DNA from: Phallusia mammillata
Taxonomy: Eukaryota > Chordata > Ascidiacea > Phlebobranchia > Ascidiidae
NCBI GenBank assembly: GCA_003260075.1
Contig: QLIY01000662.1
Location: forward strand, 1-64,000
Length of the DNA stretch: 64,000 bases
Direction: 5' to 3'
Shown here in pieces: positions 40,901 through 49,679 of this stretch (position 1 is its first letter; the number at the start of each line of letters is the position of its first letter). Under the pieces are notes generated by a model, which was not told the DNA's origin, ran no database searches, and was given only the letters and a program-made list of their open reading frames with translations. The position numbers were made by a program, and so were the translations under genes.

Positions 40901-41629
40901 TTCGATGGCTTATGAATAAGCAGCACATTAAAAAAGAGTTTCATTAGCATCTTTTTATATCCCTTCACAGGGTAATCCATGATTGGATCCAGCTTCCAGA
41001 TAATATAAAACTCAACGGATAATGTAGCGTACAAATGCCTACTAAGGAGTGATCACTTTGAAGCAAGGAGAGCTATAAAATTATGTTTTTCGAATGAAAA
41101 GTTTAACTGATGCTTATGTTAGGGTTATAATTTTTAATTCACCAATCTGTATGGTGCTCATCGATCACTAGCACCGTCTTGTATTTATCGTTGCTGTCCG
41201 ACTTTAGCACCGAGAGTGGGTTTCCGGATGTCAATGACGCAAGAAAACCACTGCCACCTGAGAAGCAAATAGCTGTAGTTTAATTGTGTTTATGATATAA
41301 CGTGCGATTAACTAAACAATTGACCAAAATTAGTGATTTGCACAAAACAACGCTGTACACCTACAAACGATAACGTCATTATTCCCACCTGAAGACTCTG
41401 AAGCTGATTGTAATCTTCCCTGATTAGGGTTAGGATTTGCTGCGGTTCGTTGCTGTAGTTGTGTAGGCGGTTGTTGTGGTTGAGCTTGTGACTGTTGATT
41501 CCCGTGTTGATCATTTTTCCTCTCTTCTGCCTCCATATCCACCATATATCCGTTTGGCAAGTTTGCGTTAAAATTATTGTCGGAAAACCTTCGCTTAAGA
41601 TAGTTCATTGCGGATTGCATCGACGTCAT
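9327..41629 (-). CDS. SYN: Synapsin
   Basis: Synapsin coats synaptic vesicles and tethers them to actin; its C domain has an ATP-grasp fold. Exons on the complement are 41389-41629, 41143-41257, 40693-40750, 39702-39793, 38534-38690, 35102-35191, 16277-16482, 12932-13109, 9960-10073, a proposed 17-base exon 9831-9847, and 9327-9597. The sum is 1539 bases, or 512 residues. Domain A reads [13 protein letters not shown] with the R-R-x-S kinase site. Domain C runs from '[11 protein letters not shown]' through '[14 protein letters not shown]', '[11 protein letters not shown]', '[13 protein letters not shown]' and 'FGGLDIV' to '[11 protein letters not shown]'. Domain E ends '[16 protein letters not shown]'. 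The proline-rich linker is short. An upstream ATG would add seven residues before MNYL. The exon 8 donor is weak (GAG|GTTGGG). Intron 6 hosts two antisense TIMP genes. Haplotype duplications interrupt the locus, and 10168-10262 and 10640-10703 are second copies of its last exons. Confidence 0.93.
9501..10784. repeat. Haplotype-like duplication joined by poly-G runs
   Basis: Sequence from about 9501 to 10040 recurs almost base for base from about 10168 to 10703, after the G run near 10159. The second copy stops at an 81-base G run (10704-10784), and the original continuation resumes at 10785. The copied block includes part of the synapsin last exon and exon 9. The near-identity and the homopolymer joins point to an assembly artefact (two alleles concatenated), not a tandem gene duplication. 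Confidence 0.85.
9831..9847 (-). other. SYN: Candidate 17-nt synapsin microexon
   Basis: On the complement the 17 bases GAAACCGAGAAATACTC are flanked by CTCCAG upstream and GTAAGC downstream. Exon 9 ends in phase 0 and the last exon begins in phase 2 (A|ATG). A 17-base exon is exactly what joins them in frame, giving E-T-E-K-Y-S before M-T-Q-R-P. Without it, the total coding length is not a multiple of three for the exons chosen. This is an inference from phase and splice signals; no RNA evidence is available here. Confidence 0.5.
10835..10870 (-). ncRNA. Hammerhead-like ribozyme core (probably decayed)
   Basis: On the complement the order is CTAATGA (10870-10864), a helix II formed by GATGTC and GACATC around an 8-base loop, then GAAAC and GTC (10835). 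This is the conserved hammerhead order CTGATGA - helix II - GAAA - NUH, except that the first box has A where G is required. The second half of the same family is visible at 10122-10158, where a G run cuts it off. Penelope-like retroelements are known to carry such motifs. Activity is doubtful because of the substitution. Confidence 0.45.
11280..12850. repeat. Haplotype-like duplication joined by a G run
   Basis: About 780 bases starting near 11280 recur from about 12073 with scattered substitutions and small indels. The two copies meet at the G run 12062-12072. Open frames inside both copies (complement) do not resemble synapsin or any family I recognise. The block lies in the synapsin intron between exons 8 and 9. 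Confidence 0.85.
13290..13970. mobile_element. hAT-like element rubble with C-run artefacts
   Basis: Parts of this stretch match the interior of the hAT element at 20720-21140 (for example 'gttatgcaaaattgcgcata'). Other parts carry 'gttcaacctgcgacc' and 'cgcggcccgcg', reminiscent of hAT termini. A unit containing 'agccgcagagacgaatttg' is repeated at 13673 and 13771, across the C run near 13745-13754. A 68-base C run (13902-13969) follows. No intact element or TSD can be drawn. Confidence 0.55.
14290..14710. repeat. Tandem haplotype-like fragments separated by G runs
   Basis: The fragment containing 'gattgaaaattgtgcaaaac' occurs near 14104, 14311 and 14395, and 'gtttgtctaatataaacacc' occurs three times between 14620 and 14935. 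G runs at about 14290, 14367 and 14700 mark the joins. I read this as concatenated alternative assemblies of one intronic stretch. Confidence 0.7.
14754..14785 (-). ncRNA. Hammerhead-like ribozyme core
   Basis: On the complement, CTGATGA (14785-14779) is followed by T, helix II GGCA/TGCC (14777-14774 with 14765-14762), then GAAAC (14761-14757) and GTT. All invariant core positions of the hammerhead consensus are present. The GAAAC-GTT half, with about 20 bases around it, is repeated at 14791-14813, suggesting a tandem arrangement. No helix III loop lies between GAAAC and the cleavage triplet, so cleavage would need a dimer, as suggested for Penelope-like element ribozymes. It lies in the synapsin intron between exons 7 and 8. 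Confidence 0.55.
15440..15690. repeat. Haplotype-like duplication joined by a G run
   Basis: The sequence ending near 15554 ('cctttcttattattg') recurs after the G run 15555-15564, with a few differences. It is intronic in synapsin. Confidence 0.75.
16483..19106. other. Synapsin intron 6 sequence upstream of TIMP-A
   Basis: This is non-coding on both strands as far as I can tell. It should include the promoter and 5' UTR of the + strand TIMP at 19107. I find no convincing TATA box close to that start and no element with clear ends. Confidence 0.4.
19107..22227 (+). CDS. TIMP: Tissue inhibitor of metalloproteinases with long acidic insertion (TIMP-A)
   Basis: TIMPs are secreted inhibitors that insert their N-terminal Cys-x-Cys into the active-site zinc of matrix metalloproteinases. 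Exons are 19107-19215, 19490-20094, 20268-20391, 20560-20630, 21344-21449, 21598-21770 and 22063-22227 (TGA). They total 1353 bases, or 450 residues, about twice the vertebrate TIMP length. A signal peptide ([19 protein letters not shown]) precedes the mature start CSCMPEHPQ. The canonical twelve cysteines are all present: CSC, FC, MC, YC, GCGNC, VC, DC, HC, AC, RC. Conserved blocks include '[12 protein letters not shown]' and '[14 protein letters not shown]'. Exon 2 encodes about 200 residues rich in Glu, Asp, Pro and Gly, placed where the AB loop of the N-domain lies. It is nested antisense in synapsin intron 6, with a second TIMP downstream in the same orientation. Confidence 0.92.
20720..21140. 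mobile_element. hAT MITE with perfect 8-bp target duplication
   Basis: This is a 421-bp element with terminal inverted repeats CAGTGGTTCCCAAACT at the left and AGTTTGGGAACCGCTG at the right. It is flanked on both sides by ctatacat (20712-20719 and 21141-21148). The 8-base duplication and CAG-starting ends are diagnostic of the hAT superfamily. No transposase is encoded. It is inserted in intron 4 of TIMP-A. A decayed relative is at 56-452 and fragments lie near 13.4 kb. Confidence 0.92.
22228..24700. other. Synapsin intron 6, spacer after TIMP-A
   Basis: This is non-coding. AATAAA at 22692-22697 could serve TIMP-A as a polyadenylation signal, though it is about 465 bases past the stop. I see no other features. 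Confidence 0.4.
24717..25210. promoter_or_regulatory. Cluster of CRE-type TGACGT/ACGTCA sites
   Basis: A full palindromic CRE (TGACGTCA) is at 24717-24724. Half-sites follow at 24832, 24974, 25027, 25132, 25185, 25192 and 25205. Further copies are scattered toward TIMP-B, including a close pair near 27118 and 27130. CREB/ATF factors bind this motif. The cluster is intergenic between the two TIMPs and intronic in synapsin, so it could serve either. Function is inferred from motif density only. Confidence 0.35.
25211..27765. other. Synapsin intron 6, spacer before TIMP-B
   Basis: Short open frames occur on both strands but none resembles a known family or has supporting splice structure. No mobile element ends were found. 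Confidence 0.4.
27766..27772 (+). promoter_or_regulatory. TATA box of TIMP-B
   Basis: TATAAAA lies in the context ggcctataaaacc, 87 bases before the TIMP-B ATG. The predicted transcription start would fall about 25-30 bases downstream, leaving a short 5' leader without an intron. Confidence 0.6.
27859..31896 (+). CDS. TIMP: Tissue inhibitor of metalloproteinases, second nested copy (TIMP-B)
   Basis: Exons are 27859-27991, 28914-29057, 29962-30068, 30711-30828, 31305-31477 and 31702-31896 (TAG). They sum to 870 bases, or 289 residues. A hydrophobic signal peptide ends at '...GAFG' before the mature N-terminus CMCMPNHPQ, which keeps the Cys-x-Cys inhibitory motif. Twelve cysteines are present: CMC, IC, LCG, LC, VCEAKC, YC, NC, EC, LC, RC. 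A basic insertion ('[11 protein letters not shown]') occupies the loop that is acidic in TIMP-A. The C-terminal tail is also basic ('SMKRNRRHH'), a feature that could bind matrix polyanions. It is nested antisense in synapsin intron 6. The first intron joins at the same codon region and phase as in TIMP-A, supporting tandem duplication. Confidence 0.92.
31897..35101. other. Synapsin intron 6, spacer after TIMP-B, with three assembly duplications
   Basis: No genes are seen. Near-identical blocks are repeated across G runs: 33247-33314 with 33325-33398, 34120-34185 with 34195-34266, and about 34500-34764 with 34775-34950. Each pair differs by a few substitutions or by an indel, as two alleles would. 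Confidence 0.6.
35291..35490. repeat. Haplotype-like duplication joined by a G run
   Basis: The stretch starting 'cagtgttaactcggtaaatt' is present on both sides of the G run 35386-35396, with minor differences. It is intronic in synapsin, upstream of exon 6 in transcription order. Confidence 0.8.
36646..37494. mobile_element. hAT-type element nested inside the larger hAT element
   Basis: Perfect inverted termini CAGGGAGTCGAACCG and CGGTTCGACTCCCTG are flanked by the 8-base duplication cttaggga (36638-36645 and 37495-37502). The interior is a degenerate array of GGGTTC/GGTTCGG-like hexamers running up to an N gap. The element is younger than its host, because it splits it. Confidence 0.88.
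36775..37087. other. Assembly gap (313 N)
   Basis: Runs of N replace sequence in the middle of the GGGTTC-like array, which probably could not be assembled. Confidence 1.
37639..37712. repeat. 37-bp tandem repeat, two copies
   Basis: A unit starting 'aacgctctgctttgtct' is present twice in tandem. Each unit contains two 'aacgctctgc' sub-repeats and ends 'ggccgagc'. It is inside the 1.7-kb hAT element. Confidence 0.8.
38780..39000. repeat. Haplotype-like duplication joined by a C run
   Basis: The block beginning 'tgccagtgatttcaatgcat' occurs on both sides of the C run 38888-38897. The copies differ at a few sites. It lies in synapsin intron 4. Confidence 0.8.
40780..40985. repeat. Haplotype-like duplication joined by a C run
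   Basis: The block beginning 'cacgcatctgtctttcgatg' is repeated across the C run near 40877-40889. It lies in synapsin intron 2. Confidence 0.8.
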
Positions 41630-43760
41630 TTTGGAACTTAGGACTTAATCACGTTAAGGACCAAACCCTACAAATTTATCCCTTCAAAATAGGCAAGTAT
41701 AAATCAAGAACAAGCAGTATGTTTAAAAACCTAACCAGCACTGCGTAGGCTACAATAACATGAAACATATAATTAGGTTAAACGATACTCAAACTACAAG
41801 TCATATTCTTAACTGTGCTCCCCCCCCCCTATAAATCAAGAACAAGCAGTATGTTTAAAAACCTAACCAGCACTGCGAAGGCTACAATAACATGAAACAT
41901 ATAATTAGGTTAAACGATACTCAAAATACAAGTCATATTCTTAACTGTGCCACTGCTGAAAGAACAGATCTCATAACAATACAGAAAACATCTGGCACTA
42001 ATCTCTATTGTGACGTATGCAGACGATTGGCCGTCGCGGCGTATTCACTTTTACATGCAGACCCGAAACGTTCGCGATTATACGCTTGGCAAATAGACAC
42101 ATTAATTAATGGTCATCGGACCGTGTATCGAAAAAAATCGTAACTAAGCCTGATATTGATTGTGAAATCGATTCGTTTTATGGATCCCACTCAGCAAAGT
42201 CAATGGCCTAGCATCCGCTTTTATTACAGCGTGCCAGATTTGCAATCACTTTCAAACGAAAATGGATACATGATGTTTTGTTGCTAGCACTTGCCAGATG
42301 CACTTCATTCAAACATACATTAATATCAACGAACAAATGAACCTTTGCGATAAAAACTACACCCCTAGCTCCCGGTCCAAATAAAACTGTTCTTCTCATT
42401 TACTATTGCAATTCGTTTTGCTGTTGTTCGGCAAACAAGCGTCTTACCAGGCAATCTTCTATTCGTATCTGCACCTCTTTTCAACTCGAAATGATCGATA
42501 ACAGTAATGCACGTCTGCTAAGAGCGCAATTTTGTGGACTATTCTCCGATCAATATACGAATTAAGATGTCTACTATGGCTGCATCAAACCAGCAGTGCA
42601 ATGTTTAATAATTGGGGTGATTTGCTTGGCTGTTGACGGCCTAGTTGCTATTGCTACAGCTATAGCTTTAGTCACTCGCAAGTCATACCTCTTCTGTTTA
42701 ATAAGCATTGATAATTTTGTGTGTGTGTGCCTGCACAACAAACACAAGCTCCCCAAATGGCTGTTGGTTTCTTTTAAGTCAAATCTACACTAACAATGAA
42801 CGCTTTTGTTGAAGCCAGAAATATTACTCTTTCTAGACTTCGCCGATTTAGACGCAAGTTCTTGAATATTTCATGAAGCAAGCATGTTTTTTTGTTTATA
42901 GCGTGAATACTATATGAGTGGTTGGTCCAAATGCAAAACCCCCATCATAGAACTTTTCCAATTGTACAAATGTTGGGTTTCTTTTCGTCTGTAACTATCT
43001 GCTATTTGTAAGCTATCAGATAAGCATTTGCTCGACGTTGCGCCGCTTTATCCTTTTTAACCACAAATACGTTTCATTGGATTCAACAAGCCTCGTGCTG
43101 ACATCTCTAGTCAATGAAATTATCACGTTAAGGTACGAAAGCATACTGACATAAAATGTCATAAAATTTGACACTGTACCTTGCGATTTACTTTTATATG
43201 CAAAAATAATAATGAAAACTAGTTTTTGATGTTTAATAAATATTTGCTTTACAAACATAAATGAAAAGATAACAAAATGTGCGCTCAACATAAATTTACG
43301 CCAGTAGTGCAAAAAATATATTTTTCTAGATGGCGCTGTTATGGAAACGAGATGTCGAATCTCCGTTCCAAAATTCTTTTCTCTGAGGTCTCCAGCGTGC
43401 AAAGGCAGTAAGTTTTTGTGTTTTGAAATTGCATGATTTTAATGCCTTGTGGTTGCATTGGTGTACCTCAAAGACAAAAAATTTGGAACGTAATACATAA
43501 AAATTATACATACTTACAAAGGTGTCGTATCCATGATGTATGTGACAATTGTTAACAAGTTCGCCAAAGCGAAAAAAACTCAACTCAATTTCTTTGCTGA
43601 GTTATGTTACATTTAAGAGTTTGCAAGGCACCTTAGACATTATACAAACCAAGTGCACACCTTTTTGCACGTTTATGCAACAAAAACCTACCCAAATTCT
43701 ACGTATTTGCAAAACAAATTACAAGATACATTAACATTATGTTTTTAAACACTTTCAGAC
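41630..43760. other. Intergenic region between synapsin and RPL32 (divergent promoters)
   Basis: Synapsin transcription leaves this region to the left and RPL32 to the right, so both promoters should lie here. A haplotype-like duplication (41692-41819 with 41830-41950) surrounds a C run at about 41820. The RPL32 start codon follows directly on an acceptor-like 'ctttcag' (ending at 43758), so a non-coding first RPL32 exon probably lies upstream. I could not place it. Confidence 0.5.
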
Positions 43761-45051
43761 ATGGCACCTCGTCCACTTAATGGAAAGAAGATCGTCAAGA
43801 AGCGGGTGAAGAAATTTATCCGTCATCAATCTGACAGATACAAGAAGCTTGCAGTGAGTAAATCTAGAATTTTGGATGGAAATGAACTACACCCCTGGAT
43901 TATTGTTGTTGTTGTTTTGTCTTAACCAGGGGTCTGCAACATACACATTACTGATGGAACAAATAAAATTGTCATCATTAAGCAATGGGCCACACTTTTA
44001 TAACAAACATGGTTATACTGAGTAACATTTACGAGTAAGATTCTAGTGATTTTAACCACATTGTTGTTGCGTGATCTGCTCTGGAACCAAAAAATATTCA
44101 TATACATTGCTAGCACTGCATGCCCGACATCTGTGCAGGCCAAAACCCTAAGTTAATCTGCCCTAGGTTGCACACCTTTGAGCTAAACAATTTCATGGAT
44201 TTTGCATGCAAATAGTAAAGTACTACAATTAAAATAAAACATCATTTATTGCAGCTTATCATTTGTTGACTCTATGCTTTTACATAAAATAAAACAATTT
44301 TGAAATTAAAATTTATTTGAATAAATTGATAGACCAACTGGAGGAAACCCAAAGGTATTGACAGCAGAGTTCGAAGAAGGTTCAAGGGCCAATACTTGAT
44401 GCCAAGTATTGGTTATGGAAGTGACAAGAAAACTCGACACTGCTTGAGAGATCATCGTGGCTTCAAAAAACTCCTGGTTCACAACATTAGGGATTTGGAG
44501 GCAAGTAGCACATTTTAAATTTTATGTCAATACATTTGTTGTTCTTCAGCATGACATAATTCAGTGGTATCACCATGAAATATTTTGAACCATTGCAGAA
44601 AAAAACAATGGCAATTTGTAGTGTTGTGAACTGACATTTTCTATTTTGTAAGTTTTTGTGATTAAGGCTATGTTCTAAATGTACCATTGCCTGTAATTTG
44701 TACTTTTTCTTTGTAGCAGTCTGGGCATGGTTACCAATGCCAACGGACTTAATAAAGTCCCAAAAACTTGCCATGGCACAGAAACAATTCCTCCAAAAAA
44801 TATTTTAAGCACTCTACCTATTATCTATTTCTTGCCTGTAAATGCATCAAATGATTCTTTGCTTTCTTAAAAGGTCTTAATGATTCTGTGTCTTCTTAAA
44901 GGTCTTAATGATGTCGAATCGCACATTCGCAGCAGAGATTGCACATGGTGTGTCCAGCAGAAAGCGAAAAGTGATTGTACAGCGTGCTAACGAACTTAAT
45001 ATCTACGTTACCAACCCTAATGCAAGGCTTCGCAGCGAGGAGAATGAATAA
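43761..45051 (+). CDS. RPL32: 60S ribosomal protein L32 (eL32)
   Basis: Exons are 43761-43853, 44333-44500 and 44902-45051 (TAA), 411 bases or 136 residues, the family length. Diagnostic blocks are '[13 protein letters not shown]', '[19 protein letters not shown]', '[16 protein letters not shown]' and the C-terminus '[14 protein letters not shown]'. It is a structural component of the cytosolic large ribosomal subunit. Intron 2 begins GC rather than GT (GGAG|GCAAGT), a GC-AG intron, and its acceptor region carries a 28-base imperfect duplication (44874 and 44902); use of the first acceptor would shift the frame. The start codon follows an acceptor-like CAG two bases upstream, so the 5' UTR is probably spliced. 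Confidence 0.97.
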
Positions 45052-45867
45052 GCATTTGTTTGCTTGTTGCCAATAAAAGAAAAACACAATCATTTTTGTT
45101 TACTGGAATGAAACAAAGGCAAATTTAACAAGGTTTAAATGTAACAAACCAGACTTAGAAAGCAAAATCAACAAGTCCAAGTCGTTCCAATGATTCTGAA
45201 CCTAAAATAGTTTTTGGCTTGATGCAAATAAACCTGAAAACTCATGTCCCCCTGCTTGGTACACAAGTGTCCATACTCATCGCAGTTTCAATATCGTCAT
45301 ATAAATAGACAACTGAAGTAGGTGAAGAATGTACAGCCGCCTTTCAGGATGACACTAACTTGGAAAAGATATTGGCAGCATACATCAAATTCTGTGCATT
45401 ACTAAGAAACAAGGCCAAAGGTTTGCTTAACACTAGAATGCTGTTTTTTGACACTTCAGTGTGTTGAAATTTTTACAAGTCTCTTGTTGTGGGTCTGCCA
45501 TGGCTAGTGGCCTCCTGAAGGGGGCATTGACCCAATTGAGAATCACTGAGCTAAACTTTGTAGTTAACACTTAGATTAGAATGTGCAAGTTAGCCAGGTT
45601 TTGGACACTAAGCAAAGTTTACATGTATTTACAGAAGTGTAAAGTTAAGTTGACCATTGAAAGAGTTTGGCAAATGACTACCTTCCACGGTTTTCAGAAA
45701 CAAAAGTTTGTTGAAAGGTAAAAAGAGACTCTACACACAACTTCATAACATTCAACTTATCACACAATCAAAGTAATAAACAGCAGTTTGCAGCAAACTG
45801 AATGATCATGTTTGGGTGACTTTGTACAGTCGAGAATCAGTGGTGCTATTCTCTCACTGTAATTTAT
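45052..45867. other. RPL32 3' UTR and spacer to convergent DZF gene
   Basis: AATAAA at 45072-45077 lies 21 bases after the RPL32 stop and is its likely polyadenylation signal. The rest is AT-rich without recognisable coding content and must include the 3' UTR of the minus-strand DZF gene. Confidence 0.6.
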
Positions 45868-48800
45868 CTAGGAGACTGGAACGTTTTTTAACTTTGTAAT
45901 ATGGTCCAAGCCCTTAATAGACAGCTCGCGGAGTGTATCCATGGCTGCTACAGTAATGTCTTCGGCATCTTGATCACTTAGCCATGACGCCATGTACATG
46001 TCCTTTTCCACAGGATCTTTGATGCATTTCCAAGTTTCATACAGGGCACCACTACTTAAAACTAAACACAAATACTTTGTTATAATAGTGACTTCCAATA
46101 AGTTTAGATATCCCCCCCCCCGTACATGTCCTTTTCCACAGGATCTTTGATGCATTTCCAAGTTTCATAAAGGGCACCACTACTTAAAACTAAACACAAA
46201 TACTTTGTTATAATAGTGGCTTCTAATAAGTTTAGATAGGAACTAAAAGATAAGTTTTCACAAAATGTAAGCAGTTTATATGATGTAACCATGCAAGCAA
46301 TCTATTTGAATAAAATACTGATGATGCCTATAACTTAGGTGAAATATATATATATCTAAACATAAAAAAACAGTGGATGACTTCAGACTTGTCAAAGTTT
46401 TCAGTCAGTTCGTATGATAGACTATATTATCTGGACAACTTTAACACAGGACCTACTTTCCAAGCATCTTCGAAACAACCACTCTGGCTCAATAGTGGTG
46501 GAGGCATATTTGTCTTCACCGTGAGCAAGCTGAAACTCAATGCTCTTTCTTGCACATGGAATTAACACCATCATTTGCCAAAGTGAGAACTTTTTCCACT
46601 TTTCTTGCATGGTTAACATAATGAAAAGCCTTAATATCAACACATCTCCATGACATGATGGGTCCTGTAATATAAACATGTTTTATATTACAATATTGTC
46701 ACACCCCCCCCCCATATCAACACATCTCCATGACATGATGGGTCCTGTAATATAAACATGTCTTGTCACTCTTGAGTGTTGGCTGGAAATATTGTCACCG
46801 ATCTAAGTGTTGGCTGGAAATATTCATTACTCATGTAGAGGCTTCCTTGTTTTTTAAATTAAAAAATATCTCAAGTTAGCAAAAAATCATGTTAACAAGT
46901 AGCAAAACAGAATCAATTGCTACCTTACACCATGGTTGTACTGCCAGTACTGACCTGTCTTTGTTTGAGAAACCACCGCATTCTTCTGATCATGGAAAGA
47001 GCTTCTTTGCACTTTGTAGGATCCAATAGCTTAGAATCGGATGTAGGTTCAACTTCTTGAACTGTATTCCCCATGTCAAGAGATTTCCCAGTGTCTGAAT
47101 ACTTCGGTGATGTAAACCTAAAAAGGGCAAGAACGTACAGACAAAACTTCTAAAAAAGTTGTTGCAAGATAGATTTGCTAAAGATAAAAAAACGAACAAA
47201 TATAGCATTATGCCTAAATAAGCCAGAACCTGCCCCGTTAGCCTACTGTTGTAGGGCCAGCTGAAAATTGCAAAACTTGTATAGGTTGATCTCTACACAA
47301 AATGTATACACATTCACCTGAATTTAAGATGTAGCCCTTTTATGTTGTGGTTATCAACAGTAATTGTCTCCTCGTTCAAGTCCATGACAAGATAATAACT
47401 CTTCAGACTGATGTCACTTTGAAATTGTTTCACCAACAGTTGATATGTTTCAGTGAGCAAAGCTTGAGTTGGTTTGTTCTAAAAAATGAAACATATTTGA
47501 GTTGTGTAGTATTGAAAGAATTAGGAATGGCCAAAAAGGTCGAATTTGTGGTTGAGAACATTAAACTCTACAAACAGTCACCATGTAAAATTTGTTTGTG
47601 AGTAAATTTGGTTTGTAAGATAGTACTGTTTAGTAAACTGTTTAGTTTGTAAAATAAAGTATAAGTATAAAATGAAAATCTGAGTGATAAGGCAACTTAC
47701 TTTGCTCACAATAATAATAAAACAATCAAATCTATTTCCGAACAACAAATAATCTGCTGCATGACCACAAGCTAAGGCACCCAACAGGACTTGGACCGGC
47801 TTTGATTCAGCAATTTCTGTTGCCAGTGTGGGTTTTGCTGAGTCTGCTTTCAAATCATCTGCTTTCCCACCAGACAATTTTGGTTGTGGATCATTTTTAC
47901 TTTCACCATTAGTTTCTTTATCTGTTACAGCAACAGATGTTTCCATCACAGTTGAATCAGCTTCAACCGCTTTTTCTGTACCTCGATCAGATGCATTACT
48001 TGTATCAGTACATTCAACGACAGCAACATCATTCTTTTCTCCATTGTCATGTATTAGTTTATTTTCAGGTTCAGTGTCAGATGACAGGCCCCCCCCCCCT
48101 TCAACCGCTTTTTCTGTACCTCGATCAGATGCATTACTTGTATCAGCACATTCAACGACAGCGACATCATTCTTTTCTGCATTGTCATTTATTAGTTTAT
48201 TTTCAGGTTCAGTGTCAGATGACAGAATCATATCTTCATCATCCATTATTGTTATGTCATTATTGTTGCTGGGGTTTGTGTCAGGGGAGGGTTTGGTAAT
48301 ATCATCCTTTTCTGTCTCCAAGTCTTTTTTGTCACCATTGGCATTGCTAGTACCATGTGCATTGATTGCAAATGCATGATTCTTTGCAAGGGCATTTGAA
48401 ACAGGGTGGACAGCTTGCATGACTTTCCGCACTACATTTGATATTGCCTGGCGTTGTTTGGGCTGAACATTAATTCTACTTAGCTCCTTGTCCAACTTTC
48501 TTTCCTCCTCAGTTAGTTCTTTCTTTGCTTTGGTTGTTTTGTTTTGAGGTTTGCTTTGCACCGCTGGTTTTGAGAGCTTATTTGTAAAGCGATTTTTGAG
48601 GGGTTTGTTTTTGTCTCGATTACTGGCAAATTTATGATCATACTTCTTGCCACCATAATCAGCAGAGCGATGATTGATGGCATCATGTTCAAGATATCGG
48701 TCATTGAAATCTTCATTAAAATAATTTCGATCATTGCCTCCGAATTCATCTGCAGTTTCATTAAACCAATCTTCTTCTTCATGCCCATAAAAATTCTGTT

Positions 48801-49679
48801 CAATTCTAGATGGTTTACCAAAAGAAAAATTACTTTTGGGGAGCATCTTTCTTCCTGCACCACGTAATGGACCAATACTACCCCCCCCCCTCTTCTTCAT
48901 GCCCATAAAAATTCTGTTCAATTCTAGATGGTTTACCATAAGAAAAAATACTTTTTGGGAGCATCTTTCTTCCTGCACCACGTAATGGACCAATACTCCC
49001 ACGTTTAGGAAGCATCCTGGTTTTTCTTTCCCTTGCTATTGATGGCCCATAATTTTGTTGTGCTGTATGACCCGTATTTTTCCGAAAAACTTTAGGTGGT
49101 GGTTGTGGATTACTGTTCCAATCATTCTCAGCTGGTTCTTGTGGATAACTATTCCAATCATTTTGGTCCATTTCTTGAAACATGTTAGGGTTCCTATCAT
49201 TGCCAAATGGCTCATTTTCCCAATTTGCACCATCATCAAATGGAAATGGTGGTATGACTGGCAATTCAGGTTCTTGGTACATTGGAGGTGCTTGGAAACT
49301 TTGAGGTCCTTGAAAACCTCGAGGTGCTTGAAGCATTGGAGGTGGAGGTTCTTGGTAATTTGGAGGTTCTTCAAAGTTCTGGGGCCCTTGGAAACTGGGA
49401 GGTCCATGAAACCTTGGTGGTCTTGGAAAATTCTGTGGTCCTTGAAAACCTTGTGGTCTTTGGGGAAAATTGCCTGTGCCCCTGAATGGTCTGGGCCTAA
49501 TATTTCTGGGAGTATTGGTTGAATCACCCCAAGGGTTATTATGTCCCATGCTTGTATACTGTGAATCTTGTTGATTGGCCCATGGTTTTGATTGATTATT
49601 GCCCCTTATGTTGTTACCCCTGTTGCCACTTCTGTATGGTCGAGGTCTAGCAGAACGCGGCCTTTGGTGCAGCATATCT
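45868..49679 (-). CDS. DZF-domain protein (ILF3/ZFR-type DZF, no zinc fingers or dsRBD seen)
   Basis: Exons on the complement are 47701-49679, 47318-47478, 46955-47117, 46457-46664 and 45868-46061 (TAG). DZF domains are nucleotidyltransferase-like pseudoenzymes that dimerise (ILF2, ILF3, ZFR). Matching blocks are 'NKPTQALL', 'LLDPTKCKEALSMIRRMRWF', 'PCARKSI', 'WLFRRCLEILSSGAL' and 'DPVEKDM'. The large first coding exon is low complexity: Arg/Asn-rich, then Pro/Gln/Phe repeats ('FQGPQNF', 'YQEPP'), then Asn/Asp-rich. An acidic stretch splits the DZF N-terminal part. The protein stops just after DZF, so it lacks the ILF3 dsRBDs. A first exon with ATG at 49978 is possible, but its donor is unclear. 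Four haplotype-type duplications (three C-run joins in or beside exons) inflate the raw reading frame. Confidence 0.8.
46002..46240. repeat. Haplotype-like duplication of the last DZF exon start
   Basis: Bases from about 46002 to 46091 recur at about 46124-46240 across a C run at 46112-46120. The second copy repeats the beginning of the last DZF exon and its acceptor, so counting both would give a false exon duplication. Confidence 0.85.
46626..46760. repeat. Haplotype-like duplication at DZF exon 4 acceptor
   Basis: The stretch 'atatcaacacatctccatga' with its downstream bases is present at about 46635 and again at about 46714, separated by a C run (46704-46712). Confidence 0.85.
47959..48225. 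repeat. Haplotype-like duplication inside the DZF coding exon
   Basis: A block of about 130 bases is repeated across a C run near 48090-48098. The run translates as Gly-Gly-Gly-Gly in the minus frame, so the ORF stays open by chance. The two copies differ at a few amino acids (for example I-N-D versus I-H-D). Confidence 0.88.
48770..48996. repeat. Second haplotype-like duplication inside the DZF coding exon
   Basis: A block encoding 'GRKMLPK' and 'SRIEQNFYGHEEE' occurs twice across a C run near 48881-48889. The copies differ by substitutions, consistent with alleles. Confidence 0.88.

Noticed and set aside
47828-49522. Long plus-strand frames opposite the DZF gene
   Set aside because: They mirror low-complexity coding sequence on the other strand and have no family resemblance or splice support.
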